Shown here: in pieces, positions 44,140-53,700 of the stretch
Layout: every line of letters starts with the position of its first letter
Numbering within the stretch: the first letter of the stretch is position 1
NCBI GenBank assembly: GCA_902470765.1
Contig: CABRHW010000013.1
Span: 1-64,000, forward strand
Source: an uncultured Collinsella sp.
Lineage (GTDB): Bacteria > Actinomycetota > Coriobacteriia > Coriobacteriales > Coriobacteriaceae
Direction of reading: 5' to 3'
Length of the DNA: 64,000 nt
Made by a program: the position numbers and the translations under genes
Notes under the pieces: model-generated
What the model was told of the DNA's origin: nothing
Databases searched by the model: none
Seen by the model: the letters and a program-made list of their open reading frames with translations, nothing else

Positions 44140-45495
44140 ATGAGCTACACGCAGAAAGTTCTCGAAGAGCTCAAGGCCCGCTATCCCGAGCAGCCTGAGT
44201 TCATCCAGGCCGCGACCGAGATTCTCGGCACCATCCAGCCGGCGCTCGACGCCCACCCCGAGTACGAGGAGGCCGCCCTGCTGGAGCGCCTCGTCGAGCC
44301 CGAGCGCATCGTTATGTTCCGTGTTCCCTGGGTCGACGACCAGGGCAAGGTCCAGGTCAACCGCGGCTACCGCGTTGAGTTCAACTCTGCCATTGGACCC
44401 TACAAGGGCGGCCTGCGCTTTAACCCGACGGTCACCCTGGGCATGCTCAAGTTCCTGGGTCTGGAGCAGATCCTCAAGAACAGCCTGACCACCCTTCCCA
44501 TGGGCGGCGGCAAGGGCGGTTCCGACTTTGACCCCAAGGGCAAGTCCAACAACGAGATCATGCACTTCTGCCAGTCCTTCATGACCGAGCTCTATCGCCA
44601 CATCGGCCCCAACACCGACGTTCCCGCCGGCGACCTGGGCGTTGGCGGCCGCGAGGTTGCCTACCTGTTCGGTCAGTACAAGCGCCTGACTAACGAGTGG
44701 ACCGGCGTCCTTACCGGCAAGGGCCTCTCTTTTGGCGGCTCGCTCGCCCGTACCGAGGCCACCGGCTACGGCCTGGCCTACTTTGTGGACGAGTACCTCA
44801 AGAGCCGCGGCGACTCCTTCGAGGGCAAGAACGTCGTCGTTCACGGTTCCGGTAACGTCGCCATCTACGCGGTCCAGAAGGTCTCCCAGCTCGGCGGCAA
44901 GGTGCTGGCCTGCTCCGACACCCATGGCTGGGTCGAGGATCCCGACGGCATCGACTACACCGTGCTCGAGCATGTCTACAACAAGAAGCGCTCTGGCCAC
45001 GACAAGGGCGTTACGCTCGCTATGTACGTTGACGAGAAGCCCAACGCCGTGTGGCACGAGGGCGACGGCCGCGGCGTTTGGCAGCTGCCCTGCGACATCG
45101 CGCTGCCCTGCGCTCGCGAGAACACGCTGCTGCTCGAGGATGCCCAGGCGCTCGTCGCCAACGGCTGCAAGGTGGTCGGCGAGGGCGCGAACATGCCCAC
45201 GACCATCGAGGCCACGACCTACTTCCAGGAGAACGGCGTCGCCTTTATGCCCGGTAAGGCTGCCAACGCCGGCGGCGTGCTCGTGTCCGGCCTGGAGATG
45301 AGCCAGAACGCCGAGCACCTGTCCTGGACCTTCGAGGAGGTCGACGGCAAGCTCGAGCAGCTCATGCGCGGCATGTTCCACAACGTGGACGACACCGCCA
45401 AGGAGTACGGCCAGGAGGGCAATTTCGTCATGGGCGCAAACATCGCCGGCTTCCTGAAGGTCGCCGACGCTATGCTCGCCCAGGGCGTCTGCTAA
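44140..45495 (+). CDS. gdhA: NADP-type glutamate dehydrogenase
   Basis: The 451-residue protein is a hexameric glutamate dehydrogenase of the 450-residue class. It has PYKGGLRFNPTVT with the substrate lysine, LPMGGGKGGSDFDPKGKS, NTDVPAGDLGVGGREV and the nucleotide-binding VVHGSGNVAIYA. It interconverts 2-oxoglutarate plus ammonia and glutamate. The ATG at 44140 follows GGAGGAA. Its own terminator follows at 45522. Confidence 0.96.
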   Translation: MSYTQKVLEELKARYPEQPEFIQAATEILGTIQPALDAHPEYEEAALLERLVEPERIVMFRVPWVDDQGKVQVNRGYRVEFNSAIGPYKGGLRFNPTVTLGMLKFLGLEQILKNSLTTLPMGGGKGGSDFDPKGKSNNEIMHFCQSFMTELYRHIGPNTDVPAGDLGVGGREVAYLFGQYKRLTNEWTGVLTGKGLSFGGSLARTEATGYGLAYFVDEYLKSRGDSFEGKNVVVHGSGNVAIYAVQKVSQLGGKVLACSDTHGWVEDPDGIDYTVLEHVYNKKRSGHDKGVTLAMYVDEKPNAVWHEGDGRGVWQLPCDIALPCARENTLLLEDAQALVANGCKVVGEGANMPTTIEATTYFQENGVAFMPGKAANAGGVLVSGLEMSQNAEHLSWTFEEVDGKLEQLMRGMFHNVDDTAKEYGQEGNFVMGANIAGFLKVADAMLAQGVC

Positions 45496-45521
45496 ATCTT
45501 CGCTCGACATAGCATGTGATG

Positions 45522-45556
45522 AGGCTCCCAGTCATCTTGGCTGGGAGCCTTTTTTG
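45522..45556 (+). terminator. gdhA terminator
   Basis: AGGCTCCCAG (45522-45531) and CTGGGAGCCT (45541-45550) form a perfect 10-bp stem followed by TTTTT. Confidence 0.9.
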
Positions 45557-45650
45557 ATCCGCATGCGACGGAGGAAAACGGATCATTTTGTCCCGACACG
45601 AGCTGTGCGCTCACGTTTGGTACACTTAAAGGTACTGGACAAGTGGAGAG

Positions 45651-46565
45651 ATGGGGGAGAACGTGCTCAAGTTCGGTACCTACGTCCGTGTTGGAAACGC
45701 GGCCGAAGCCTATGAGCTCTTGCAGAAGAACCGCAACAACAAGATTGTGGGCGGTGGCATTTGGATGCGCCTGGGTTCGCGTCGCGTGGCGACGGCGATT
45801 GATCTTTCGGCCTGCGGGCTCGATCAGATCGAGGAGACCGAGACCGAGTTTCGCATCGGTGCCATGTGCACCCTGCGCCAGCTCGAGCGTCATGCCGGGC
45901 TCAACGCGCTTGTCAACAATGTCTTTGAGTTTGCCGTCCACGATATCGTGGGCGTTCAGCTGCGCAACACCGCCACGGTGGGCGGCAGCATCTACGGTCG
46001 CTTTGGCTTCTCGGACGTGCTCTCGGCGTTCCTGGCGCTCGATTCGTATGTTGAGCTGACGGGTGCCGGCCGCGTGCCGCTCGCCGAGTTCGTGGACATG
46101 GGCTACGTGCGCGACGTGATCGAGCACGTCGTGGTCGTTAAGCACGACTACCGCGCAAGCTACGAGGCCGTGCGCAAGGCCGCGACGGACTTCCCCTCAC
46201 TGAACGTCACCGCCGCCTGGTGGGATAACACCTGGCATGTCACCGTGGGCGCCCGACCGCTGCGCGCGACCCTGCTGCAGGGCGAGGCGTGTGGCCTTGC
46301 CGCCGAGCAGCCTTCCGAGGACGAGCTGCGTGCCCTGGCCGCGTCCGTACGCGCGCTGAGCTATGGCACCAACCTGTGGGGCTCGGCCGACTACCGCCGC
46401 CGCATCTCGGCCCCGCTCGCCATCCAGGCCGTGCGCCGCGCCGCCGGCATCGAGCTTTCTGCCGCGCTTGCCCGCGAGCTCGAGGGCGTGCAGATTCCCA
46501 AGTTTGCCACGGACGAGTATTCCTGCCGCCGCGTGCCCGGCGTCGATTCTAGCGAGGTGCGCTAA
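45651..46565 (+). CDS. FAD-binding subunit of a molybdenum hydroxylase
   Basis: The 304-residue protein is a CoxM/XdhB-like FAD subunit. The N-terminal half has KIVGGGIWMRLG and the FAD-binding VQLRNTATVGGSIYGRFGFSD. The C-terminal half is the CO-dehydrogenase flavoprotein C-terminal domain. It passes electrons from the iron-sulfur/molybdenum subunit encoded next. A GTG at 45663 behind GGGGGAG is an alternative start. It overlaps the next gene by one base. Confidence 0.85.
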   Translation: MGENVLKFGTYVRVGNAAEAYELLQKNRNNKIVGGGIWMRLGSRRVATAIDLSACGLDQIEETETEFRIGAMCTLRQLERHAGLNALVNNVFEFAVHDIVGVQLRNTATVGGSIYGRFGFSDVLSAFLALDSYVELTGAGRVPLAEFVDMGYVRDVIEHVVVVKHDYRASYEAVRKAATDFPSLNVTAAWWDNTWHVTVGARPLRATLLQGEACGLAAEQPSEDELRALAASVRALSYGTNLWGSADYRRRISAPLAIQAVRRAAGIELSAALARELEGVQIPKFATDEYSCRRVPGVDSSEVR

Positions 46566-49396
46566 TGGCTGCCAAACTCATCGATCTTTCCTTTACGCTC
46601 AACGGCCGTAAGGTCAAGGTTCAGATTGCCCCCGATACCATGCTCTTTGCGCTGCTGCGCGAGCAGGGCTGCGCGTCGGTGCGCTGCGCCTGCGAGACCA
46701 CCAACTGCGGCCTGTGCACGGTGTGGCTCGACGGCGACCCGGTGCTGAGCTGCTCGGTTCCCGCCGCCCGTGTTGAGGGACACACCATCACCACGCTTGA
46801 GGGCCTTAAGGCCGAGTCTGAGGCGCTCGCCCGTGCGATGGCTGCCGAAGGCGCCGAGCAGTGCGGTTTTTGCGCCCCCGGCCTTATCATGAACGTGCTG
46901 GCGCTTGCCCGCGCCGCCAAGGAGGACCCGAGCCTCGTCGCCACGCGCGAGGAGCTCTCGCGCCAGCTCGCCGGCAACCTGTGCCGCTGCAGCGGCTACG
47001 AGAGCCAGCTGCGTGCTATCGTGCGCTTCCTCAACGAGTCCGGCGTGCAGGTGGGCTTCGAGATGCCCGAGCTGCCCGTCAACGACACGAGCTGCGACGG
47101 TGTCGCGTACAAGCAGATCACCCACAAGCAGCCCAAGAAGGATTCGAAAGCCTTGCTCGAGGGCCGTCCCGTCTACACGGGCGACATGGTGCCCGCCGGC
47201 GCGCTTATCGTTAAGCTCAAGCGCAGCCCGTATGCCCGCGCCAAGATCCGCTCCATCGATACGTCGCGCGCCCTGAGGGTGCCCGGCGTCGTGGGTGTCT
47301 ACACCTACGAGGACGTGCCCAAGCGGCGCTTTACCATTGCCGGCCAGAGCTATCCGCAGCCGAGTCCCTACGACCGCCTGATTCTCGAGAACCTCGTCCG
47401 TTACCAAAACGAGGAGGTGGCGATCGTTGCCGCCGAGACCGAGGAGGCTGCCGACAAGGCGCTCAAGCTCATCAAGGTCGACTATGAGGTGCTCGAGCCG
47501 CTGCTCGACTTTACCCAGGCGCTCGATAACGACATCGTGGTTCACCCCGAGGGTGACGTGACCTTTATGTTCCCGCAGGGCGGCGACGTTGCTCGCAACC
47601 TGGTGTGCAGCGGTACCAGCGATTTTGGCGACCTTGATGAGGCGTTCGTCCAGAGCGACATCGTCTTCACCCGCACCTACACCAGCCAGGCCACGCAGAC
47701 CGCGCCTATGGAAACCTTCCGCGCCTTCGCGACGACCGACGCGTTTGGGCGTATCTCGGTGACCACCTCCACGCAGGTGCCCTTCCACGTGCGCCGCATG
47801 GTCGCGCAGTCGCTCGATATCCCGCAGTCGCAGGTGCAGGTCATTAAGCCGCGTATCGGCGGTGGCTTTGGCTCCAAGCAGACGGGCTGCTGCGAGATCT
47901 TCGTTGCGTTCGTCACCCAGCAGACCGGCCGTCCGAGCTACTGCTGCTACACCCGTGAGGAGACTATCACTGCGGGCAACTCGCGCCACCAGATGCAGAT
48001 GACCGTTAAGCTGGGCGCCATGAACGACGGCACCATCACGGCCATCGATTTGCACACGCTGTCCAACGCCGGCGCGTACGGCGAGCACGCCACCACGACG
48101 ATCGGCCTTTCGGGTCACAAGAGCCTGCCCATCTACAACCACGTGAAGGCGAGCCGCTTTAGCTGGGACGCCGTCTACACCAATACCAACCGCGGCGGCG
48201 CGTATCGCGGCTACGGTGCCACCCAGGGCCAGTTTGCCGTGGAGAGTGCCGTCAACGAGCTCGCCGACATGTTGCACATGGACCCCGCCGACCTGCGCCT
48301 TAAGAACATCGTGCGCGAGGGCGAGATCATGCCGCAGTACTACAACGAGAAGCTCAACGCCTGCGCGCTCGACCGCTGCCTGCTGCGCGCGATGGACATG
48401 ATCGGTTGGCGCGACAAGCCGCTAGCCGTCGACCTGGGCGACCGTGTGCGTGCTCTGGGCTGTGCGCTCACCATGCAGGGCTCGGGCATCTCCAACGTGG
48501 ACATCGCCGGCATCGACATGCGCCTGGAAGAGGACGGCTTCATTACCATCGGCACCGGCGCCACCGATAACGGCATGGGCGTCGACACGATCCTGGCGCA
48601 GATTGCCGCCGAGGAGCTGGGCGTGGAGAGCTCGCTTATCGTGGTGCGCGGTGTGGACACCGATGTGTCACCGTTCGACGCCGGTTCGTACGCAAGCTCC
48701 GGTACCTACGTGACGGGCCTGGCCGCCAAGAACGCCGCGACCGAGCTGCGCGAGAAGATCTGCGCCAAGGCCGCCCAGATGTGGGACGTGGACGCCGCCG
48801 ACGTTGTCTTCGACGGCCAGTACGTGCGCCTGTCCGACGAGCGTGCCGCCCGCGAGCAGAACCGCTACCTCACGCTGCGCGACTTTGCCAACCTGTGCGT
48901 CAAGAACATCGCGGGCGGCGACGCGCTCACCTCGCATGCCTCTGCCTGCCTGCCCGTTTCGCCTCCGCCGTTTATGGCCGGCATTGCCGAGGTCGAGGTC
49001 GACAAGGCCACCGGCAAGGTGACCGTGGTGGACTACGCGGCGGCCGTCGACTGCGGCACCGTGATCAACGAGGCGCTTGCGCGCGTCCAGGCCGAGGGCG
49101 GCATTGCCCAGGGTATCGGCCACGCGCTCTACGAGATCGTCGAGCACGATGATCGCGGCCGCCTGCGCACCGGTAACTTTATGAGCTACAAGCTGCCCAC
49201 GCGCCTGGATATCGGCAGCATTCGCGTGGCCTTTGAGCCGAGCTACGAGCCGACGGGTCCGTTTGGTGCCAAGTCGATCGGCGAGGTCGTCATCAACACG
49301 CCGCTCGCCGCCGTGGCATCGGCCGTGGCACACGCCACCGGCCATCAGGTTCGCTCACTGCCGATCACGCCCGAGAAGGCCCTGCTGGGGGAGTAG
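46565..49396 (+). CDS. Xanthine dehydrogenase-like molybdenum hydroxylase, 2Fe-2S and Mo domains fused
   Basis: The 943-residue protein joins an N-terminal 2Fe-2S module (plant-type cluster near C43, C48, C51, C63; second cluster C100, C103, C140, C142) to the large molybdopterin domain. The latter contains VGVYTYEDVP, RIGGGFGSKQ, NRGGAYRGYGATQGQFAVE and the catalytic-glutamate motif GAKSIGEVV. It resembles xanthine dehydrogenase or related purine/nicotinate hydroxylases. The fused order is uncommon because the iron-sulfur part is usually a separate chain. A labile selenium ligand is possible in a host with SelD, but the yqeB/yqeC markers are not in the window. Confidence 0.88.
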   Translation: MAAKLIDLSFTLNGRKVKVQIAPDTMLFALLREQGCASVRCACETTNCGLCTVWLDGDPVLSCSVPAARVEGHTITTLEGLKAESEALARAMAAEGAEQCGFCAPGLIMNVLALARAAKEDPSLVATREELSRQLAGNLCRCSGYESQLRAIVRFLNESGVQVGFEMPELPVNDTSCDGVAYKQITHKQPKKDSKALLEGRPVYTGDMVPAGALIVKLKRSPYARAKIRSIDTSRALRVPGVVGVYTYEDVPKRRFTIAGQSYPQPSPYDRLILENLVRYQNEEVAIVAAETEEAADKALKLIKVDYEVLEPLLDFTQALDNDIVVHPEGDVTFMFPQGGDVARNLVCSGTSDFGDLDEAFVQSDIVFTRTYTSQATQTAPMETFRAFATTDAFGRISVTTSTQVPFHVRRMVAQSLDIPQSQVQVIKPRIGGGFGSKQTGCCEIFVAFVTQQTGRPSYCCYTREETITAGNSRHQMQMTVKLGAMNDGTITAIDLHTLSNAGAYGEHATTTIGLSGHKSLPIYNHVKASRFSWDAVYTNTNRGGAYRGYGATQGQFAVESAVNELADMLHMDPADLRLKNIVREGEIMPQYYNEKLNACALDRCLLRAMDMIGWRDKPLAVDLGDRVRALGCALTMQGSGISNVDIAGIDMRLEEDGFITIGTGATDNGMGVDTILAQIAAEELGVESSLIVVRGVDTDVSPFDAGSYASSGTYVTGLAAKNAATELREKICAKAAQMWDVDAADVVFDGQYVRLSDERAAREQNRYLTLRDFANLCVKNIAGGDALTSHASACLPVSPPPFMAGIAEVEVDKATGKVTVVDYAAAVDCGTVINEALARVQAEGGIAQGIGHALYEIVEHDDRGRLRTGNFMSYKLPTRLDIGSIRVAFEPSYEPTGPFGAKSIGEVVINTPLAAVASAVAHATGHQVRSLPITPEKALLGE

Positions 49397-49433
49397 GCGA
49401 GGAGGCGCTGTACCCGCTCATTGCCTAGCCCGG

Positions 49434-49604
49434 GGAAACTGCAGCCCACTTTTCAACTGAATTGTGGGCTGCAGTTTCCGTTTGAGGGCCTTGGCGGAAA
49501 GTGCATCCCGGAATAGGGGCTCAAAACGGGTTGCAGTTTCCGGTTGATGGCTATAGCGGAAATTGCATCCCATTCCGAGGCCCCAAACCGGGACACGCTT
49601 TCCG
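49434..49604. repeat. Three tandem diverging palindromes (family C)
   Basis: Unit 1 (49434-49479) is perfect: GGAAACTGCAGCCCAC and its complement. Unit 2 (49495-49542) has arms CGGAAAGTGCATCCCG and CGGGTTGCAGTTTCCG with two mismatches. Unit 3 (49557-49604) is more degenerate. They fill the gap after the hydroxylase gene; no gene is present. Confidence 0.8.
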
Positions 49605-49642
49605 GCGCATGGCCAGCATCGCCAGGCTGCCGAGTCCCGCCG

Positions 49643-49712
49643 AAGTTGCGGTGGAATAGGGACTGTTTTGGAGGACTGGAGCCTCAAACAGTCCCTATTC
49701 CACCGCAACATA
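49643..49712. repeat. Palindromic repeat family A, copy 4
   Basis: AAGTTGCGGTGGAATAGGGA and its complement bound this copy. The change of GAAAT to GGAAT is matched by ATTCC on the other arm. Confidence 0.88.
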
Positions 49713-49823
49713 CCATGGGCGGCGGGGGACCTGATGCGTACTCGTGGTGAGGTCGTGAGCCTGTAAAAGGTGTGCGTGCGCTTGCCGTTCGTATCTGCTA
49801 TCATTCCTAGTCTGTGCGCTCAT

Positions 49824-49907
49824 GCGGGCGTGGCGGAATTGGTAGACGCGCCAGATTTAGGTTCTGGTGGGATTCCCGTGAAGGTTCGAGTCCTTTCGCC
49901 CGCACCA
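49824..49907 (+). tRNA. tRNA-Leu (TAG)
   Basis: An 84-nt class II tRNA with acceptor GCGGGCG/CGCCCGC, anticodon stem CCAGA/TCTGG, loop TTTAGGT (TAG), a long variable arm and encoded CCA. Confidence 0.96.
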
Positions 49908-49995
49908 ACGCATCTGCGTCGGCTTCGGCCGTCGCGACTCTTTGTTGCATAAAGGTACCAGCACCTCAGATAAGCTGGGCAGTATGAGGAGGAAC

Positions 49996-51297
49996 GTGTT
50001 GAACATCACCGCTTCTGACGTCAAGGACGCCAAGCTCACCGCTACGGTCACCATCCCGGCCGCCGACGTCGACGCCGCGATCAAGAAGGCCTACAAGGAC
50101 ACCGCCAAGAAGTACCGCTTCCCGGGCTTCCGCGCCGGTAAGGCTCCCCGTCCGGTCATCGACTCCGCTCTTGGCGCCGAGGCTACCCTCGCTCAGGCCA
50201 CCAACGACCTGATCGCCGCCAACGAGCCCGCCGTCCTCAACGAGCTGGACATCGTCCCCACCAAGAACGGTGACTACAAGGAGCTCGACCTTGCCAAGGA
50301 TCACGAGGACTACACCTACACCGTCGAGTTCTCCCTGCGTCCTGCTGCCGAGCTCTCCTCCTTCGACGCCGTCGAGATCGAGATGCCTCCCGCGGAGGTC
50401 ACCGAGTCCGAGATCAACAACCAGGTTGAGATGCTCCTCAACTACCGTGCCACCTTCGAGGACGTCGAGGATCGCGCCGTCGAGGCCGAGGACTACGTCA
50501 CCGTCGACCTCAAGGCCGTTGAGAACGCCGACAACTTCGCCGCCGAGGGCCGCATGCTCATCGCCGGTAGCGACAGCAACCCCAAGGAGTTCAACGAGGC
50601 CCTGATCGGCGCTAGCGTTGACGACGTCAAGACCGTCACCTGGACCGACGAGGTCGAGGAGGGCGAGGAGGCCGAGACCCACACCGTCGAGGTCACCGTC
50701 AAGGGCATCAAGGTCCGCAACACCCCCGAGCTCACCGACGAGCTCGTCAAGTCCGACTTTGGCTTCGACAGCATCGACGCTATGCGCGACGCCATCAAGC
50801 TCGAGATCGAGCAGGACAAGGCTTCCCGCCTCCCGGCCGAGAAGGAGAACCGTTGCGTCGCCGCCCTCGCCGAGCGTCTGCAGCTCGACGAGATGGACGC
50901 CGACTACGAGCAGTCCGTCTTTGAGGAGCTTGGCCAGAACTTCCTGTCCAACCTCGCTTCCCGCGGCATGACCCTCGACACCTGGCTGCCGGCTTCCGGT
51001 CTGACCATGGATCAGTTCGTCGGCGACCTGCACAAGCAGGCCAACGACGTTGCCCGCGAGTCCCTGGCGCTCGACGCCCTCGCCCGTGAGCTCAAGATTG
51101 AGGTCACCGAGGACGACATCAACGCCGAGTTCGAGAAGGCTGGCGTCAAGGACGTCGAGGCTTCCAAGGCCGAGTTCATCGCCGATGGCCGTATGCCTGC
51201 TGTCCGCGAGTCCATCCGTCGCTCCAAGGCCGTCGACCACCTGGTCGAGAACGCCAAGGTGACCGAGGTCGACGAGACCGCCAAGGACGCTGAGTAA
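49996..51297 (+). CDS. tig: Trigger factor
   Basis: The protein of about 433 residues is the ribosome-associated chaperone. It has the ribosome-docking motif FPGFRAGKAPRPVI, a central PPIase-like domain (about 150-240) containing DYVTVDLKA and a C-terminal helical cradle. GTG at 49996 or TTG at 49999 gives normal spacing from AGGAGG and a typical N terminus. A longer ATG form from 49984 is less likely because the site then lies inside the gene. clpP and clpX follow, a common arrangement. Confidence 0.92.
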   Translation: MLNITASDVKDAKLTATVTIPAADVDAAIKKAYKDTAKKYRFPGFRAGKAPRPVIDSALGAEATLAQATNDLIAANEPAVLNELDIVPTKNGDYKELDLAKDHEDYTYTVEFSLRPAAELSSFDAVEIEMPPAEVTESEINNQVEMLLNYRATFEDVEDRAVEAEDYVTVDLKAVENADNFAAEGRMLIAGSDSNPKEFNEALIGASVDDVKTVTWTDEVEEGEEAETHTVEVTVKGIKVRNTPELTDELVKSDFGFDSIDAMRDAIKLEIEQDKASRLPAEKENRCVAALAERLQLDEMDADYEQSVFEELGQNFLSNLASRGMTLDTWLPASGLTMDQFVGDLHKQANDVARESLALDALARELKIEVTEDDINAEFEKAGVKDVEASKAEFIADGRMPAVRESIRRSKAVDHLVENAKVTEVDETAKDAE

Positions 51298-51373
51298 TTC
51301 TCGCCACCTTGCCCGCGAGCGCATGCATGCGCCCGTGATGGGGTAAAGTTATACACCGGTTATCCGGTTGCTT

Positions 51374-51418
51374 CGTACGGTGCCAGCCAATGCATAGCAT
51401 GCGGGCACCGTACGTTTA
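51374..51418 (+). terminator. Hairpin between tig and clpP
   Basis: CGTACGGTGCC (51374-51384) and GGCACCGTACG (51404-51414) are perfectly complementary and are followed by TTTATC. It ends tig transcripts or attenuates into clpP. Confidence 0.8.
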
Positions 51419-51460
51419 TCTAGAACCAATTTGGTCCGCAAGAGAGAAATGGAGATGCGT

Positions 51461-52081
51461 ATGATCGCTAAGTTCGATTCCGCCCTCGTGCCATACGTTA
51501 TCGAGCAGACGCCGCGCGGCGAGCGCAGCTACGATATCTATTCGCGCCTGCTCAACGACCGCATCATCTTCTTGGGCGAGGAGATCAACTCCGTCAGCGC
51601 CAACCTGGTCGTTGCCCAGCTGCTGCATCTTGAGAGCCAGGATGCCGAGAAGGATATCTCGCTCTACATCAATTCGCCCGGTGGCGAGGTCTACTCCGGC
51701 CTGGCGATTCTGGACACCATGAACTTTATCAAGCCGCAGGTCTCCACCATTTGCGTCGGTATGGCCGCGTCCATGGCCGCCGTGCTGCTTTCGGCCGGCG
51801 CCAAGGGCAAGCGCTTTTGCCTGCCGCACTCCAAGGTCATGATTCACCAGCCCAGCGGCGGTGCCCAGGGACAGCAGACCGAGATCGAGATCGTTGCCGA
51901 GGAGATCAAGAAGACTCGCCGCGAGCTCAACCAGATCCTGTCCGACGCCTCGGGCCAGCCCATCGAGAAGGTCCAGGCCGACACCGAGCGCGACAACTAC
52001 CTGACCGCTTCCGAGGCCCTCGACTACGGCCTGATCGACCGTATCGTCACCTCGCGCGACCTCGCCGCGAAGGACGCCTAG
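51461..52081 (+). CDS. clpP: ATP-dependent Clp protease proteolytic subunit
   Basis: The 206-residue serine protease has the catalytic triad S104 (GMAASMAA), H129 (MIHQPSGG) and D178, counted from ATG 51461, together with INSPGGEVYSGLAILDTM. It forms the barrel that works with ClpX. ATG at 51461 has GGAG at six bases; ATG 51455 or 51449 are alternatives. clpX begins two bases after the stop. Confidence 0.95.
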   Translation: MIAKFDSALVPYVIEQTPRGERSYDIYSRLLNDRIIFLGEEINSVSANLVVAQLLHLESQDAEKDISLYINSPGGEVYSGLAILDTMNFIKPQVSTICVGMAASMAAVLLSAGAKGKRFCLPHSKVMIHQPSGGAQGQQTEIEIVAEEIKKTRRELNQILSDASGQPIEKVQADTERDNYLTASEALDYGLIDRIVTSRDLAAKDA

Positions 52082-52082
52082 G

Positions 52083-53489
52083 ATGGCCGGTAACATGCAG
52101 GACAACTTTGACGAGAACGGCAACCCCATCCGCTGCTCCTTCTGCGGAAAGGAGCAGGGCCAGGTTCGCCGCCTTGTAAAGGGTCCGACCAACATCTTTA
52201 TCTGCGACGAGTGCGTTGCCGCCTGCTCCGAGATTTTGGAGGAGTCGCTGGCTTCGGACTTTATGGACGCCGCCCGCAACGGCAAGCTTCCGGGCTTCCT
52301 CAACGACCACGGCCAGGCTGCATCCCAGCCCGCCGTGGACCCCGAGACCGAGGGTTTTGAGCTCGAGGACGATCGCCAGGTCATCACGCACGTGCCGACG
52401 CCGCACGAGATCTATGACGAGCTTTCGGCCTATGTTATGGGTCAGGAGGACGCCAAGCGCGCCATGTCGGTGGCCGTGTACAACCACTATCGCCGCGTGA
52501 TTGAGGGCGGCGCTGCGGTGTCTGCCTTTGATGACGACATGGGCTCGCAGTTCGATGACGATATGGACGAGGTAGAGCTCGCCAAGTCCAACATCCTGCT
52601 GCTTGGCCCCACCGGTACCGGTAAGACGCTGCTGGCCCAGACGCTCGCGCGCATCCTCGAGGTGCCGTTTGCTATCGCCGACGCCACTGCGCTCACCGAG
52701 GCTGGTTACGTGGGCGAGGACGTGGAGAACATCCTGCTCAAGCTCATCAATGCTGCCGATGGCGACATTGAGCGTGCGCAGGTGGGCATCATCTACGTCG
52801 ACGAGATCGACAAGATCGCCCGCAAGGCCGAGAACCTCTCCATTACCCGCGATGTTTCGGGCGAGGGCGTTCAGCAGGCGCTGCTTAAGATTCTTGAGGG
52901 CACGGTGGCCAGTGTTCCGCCCACCGGCGGCCGCAAGCATCCCCAGCAGGAGCTGCTGCAGATTGACACGACCAACATCCTGTTCATCTGCGGCGGTGCC
53001 TTTGTGGGTCTGGATAAGATCATTGCCGATCGCGTGGGCAACAAGGGCGTGGGCTTTAACTCCGAGATCGCCGGCCCCACCTCGGTCGACGAGAACGATC
53101 TGCTTCGTCAGGTGCTCCCGCAGGACCTCAACGCCTTTGGCATGATTCCCGAGTTTGTGGGACGTACACCCGTCGTCACCCAGACGCAGGCGCTCGACGA
53201 GGACGACCTGGTGTCGATCCTGACCGAGCCCAAGAATGCCGTGGTGCGTCAGTACCGCAAGATGTTCCAGCTCGAGGACGTTGAGCTTGAGTTTGAGGAC
53301 GCGGCTCTGCACGAGATCGCCCGCATGGCACTTGCCCGCAAGACCGGCGCCCGCGGCCTGCGTGCCATCTGCGAGGACGTGCTGCAGCAGACGATGTTCG
53401 ATCTCCCCAGCGAGGAGGGCGTTGCCAAGGTCGTCGTAACCGAAGCCGCCGTCAAGGGCGAAGAGCAGCCCCAGCGCATCTACGGCTAG
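52083..53489 (+). CDS. clpX: Clp protease ATP-binding subunit ClpX
   Basis: The 468-residue AAA+ unfoldase has an N-terminal zinc-binding domain (C18, C21, C41, C44). Walker A GPTGTGKT lies near residue 177, Walker B is IIYVDEIDKI, and GYVGEDVE and sensor regions follow. An acidic insert of about 20 residues (DDDMGSQFDDDMDEVE) lies just before the Walker A strand. It feeds substrates to ClpP. Confidence 0.96.
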   Translation: MAGNMQDNFDENGNPIRCSFCGKEQGQVRRLVKGPTNIFICDECVAACSEILEESLASDFMDAARNGKLPGFLNDHGQAASQPAVDPETEGFELEDDRQVITHVPTPHEIYDELSAYVMGQEDAKRAMSVAVYNHYRRVIEGGAAVSAFDDDMGSQFDDDMDEVELAKSNILLLGPTGTGKTLLAQTLARILEVPFAIADATALTEAGYVGEDVENILLKLINAADGDIERAQVGIIYVDEIDKIARKAENLSITRDVSGEGVQQALLKILEGTVASVPPTGGRKHPQQELLQIDTTNILFICGGAFVGLDKIIADRVGNKGVGFNSEIAGPTSVDENDLLRQVLPQDLNAFGMIPEFVGRTPVVTQTQALDEDDLVSILTEPKNAVVRQYRKMFQLEDVELEFEDAALHEIARMALARKTGARGLRAICEDVLQQTMFDLPSEEGVAKVVVTEAAVKGEEQPQRIYG

Positions 53490-53511
53490 ACCAGCCTAAA
53501 ACGTGTCTGTA

Positions 53512-53550
53512 AATAGCCTCCGACCACCAGCGGTCGGAGGCTATTTTATA
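53512..53550 (+). terminator. clpX terminator
   Basis: A 15-bp stem, AAATAGCCTCCGACC and GGTCGGAGGCTATTT, is followed by a T-rich TATAT run. Confidence 0.9.
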
Positions 53551-53640
53551 TATACGCAATAACCCCAACTACCTGTGTTATTCTGTGTGTTTGTTTAAGC
53601 CTCAGCGAAGTCATATCAGACTGAAGTAATCGATACCTAA

Positions 53641-53680
53641 GGGGAGGAATGCAGACCCTGGCGGGCCTACATTCCTCCCC
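53641..53680 (+). promoter_or_regulatory. valS leader hairpin
   Basis: GGGGAGGAATG (53641-53651) and CATTCCTCCCC (53670-53680) pair perfectly 20 bases before the start codon. No T-box sequence (AGGGTGG...) is present and no T run follows. A role in valS control by an unrecognised leader is possible. Confidence 0.45.
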
Positions 53681-53700
53681 GGCGGGACAGGGAGAGATAT

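Noticed and set aside
53551..53700. T-box leader before valS
   Set aside because: No AGGGTGG-type T-box sequence or specifier-loop layout is visible.
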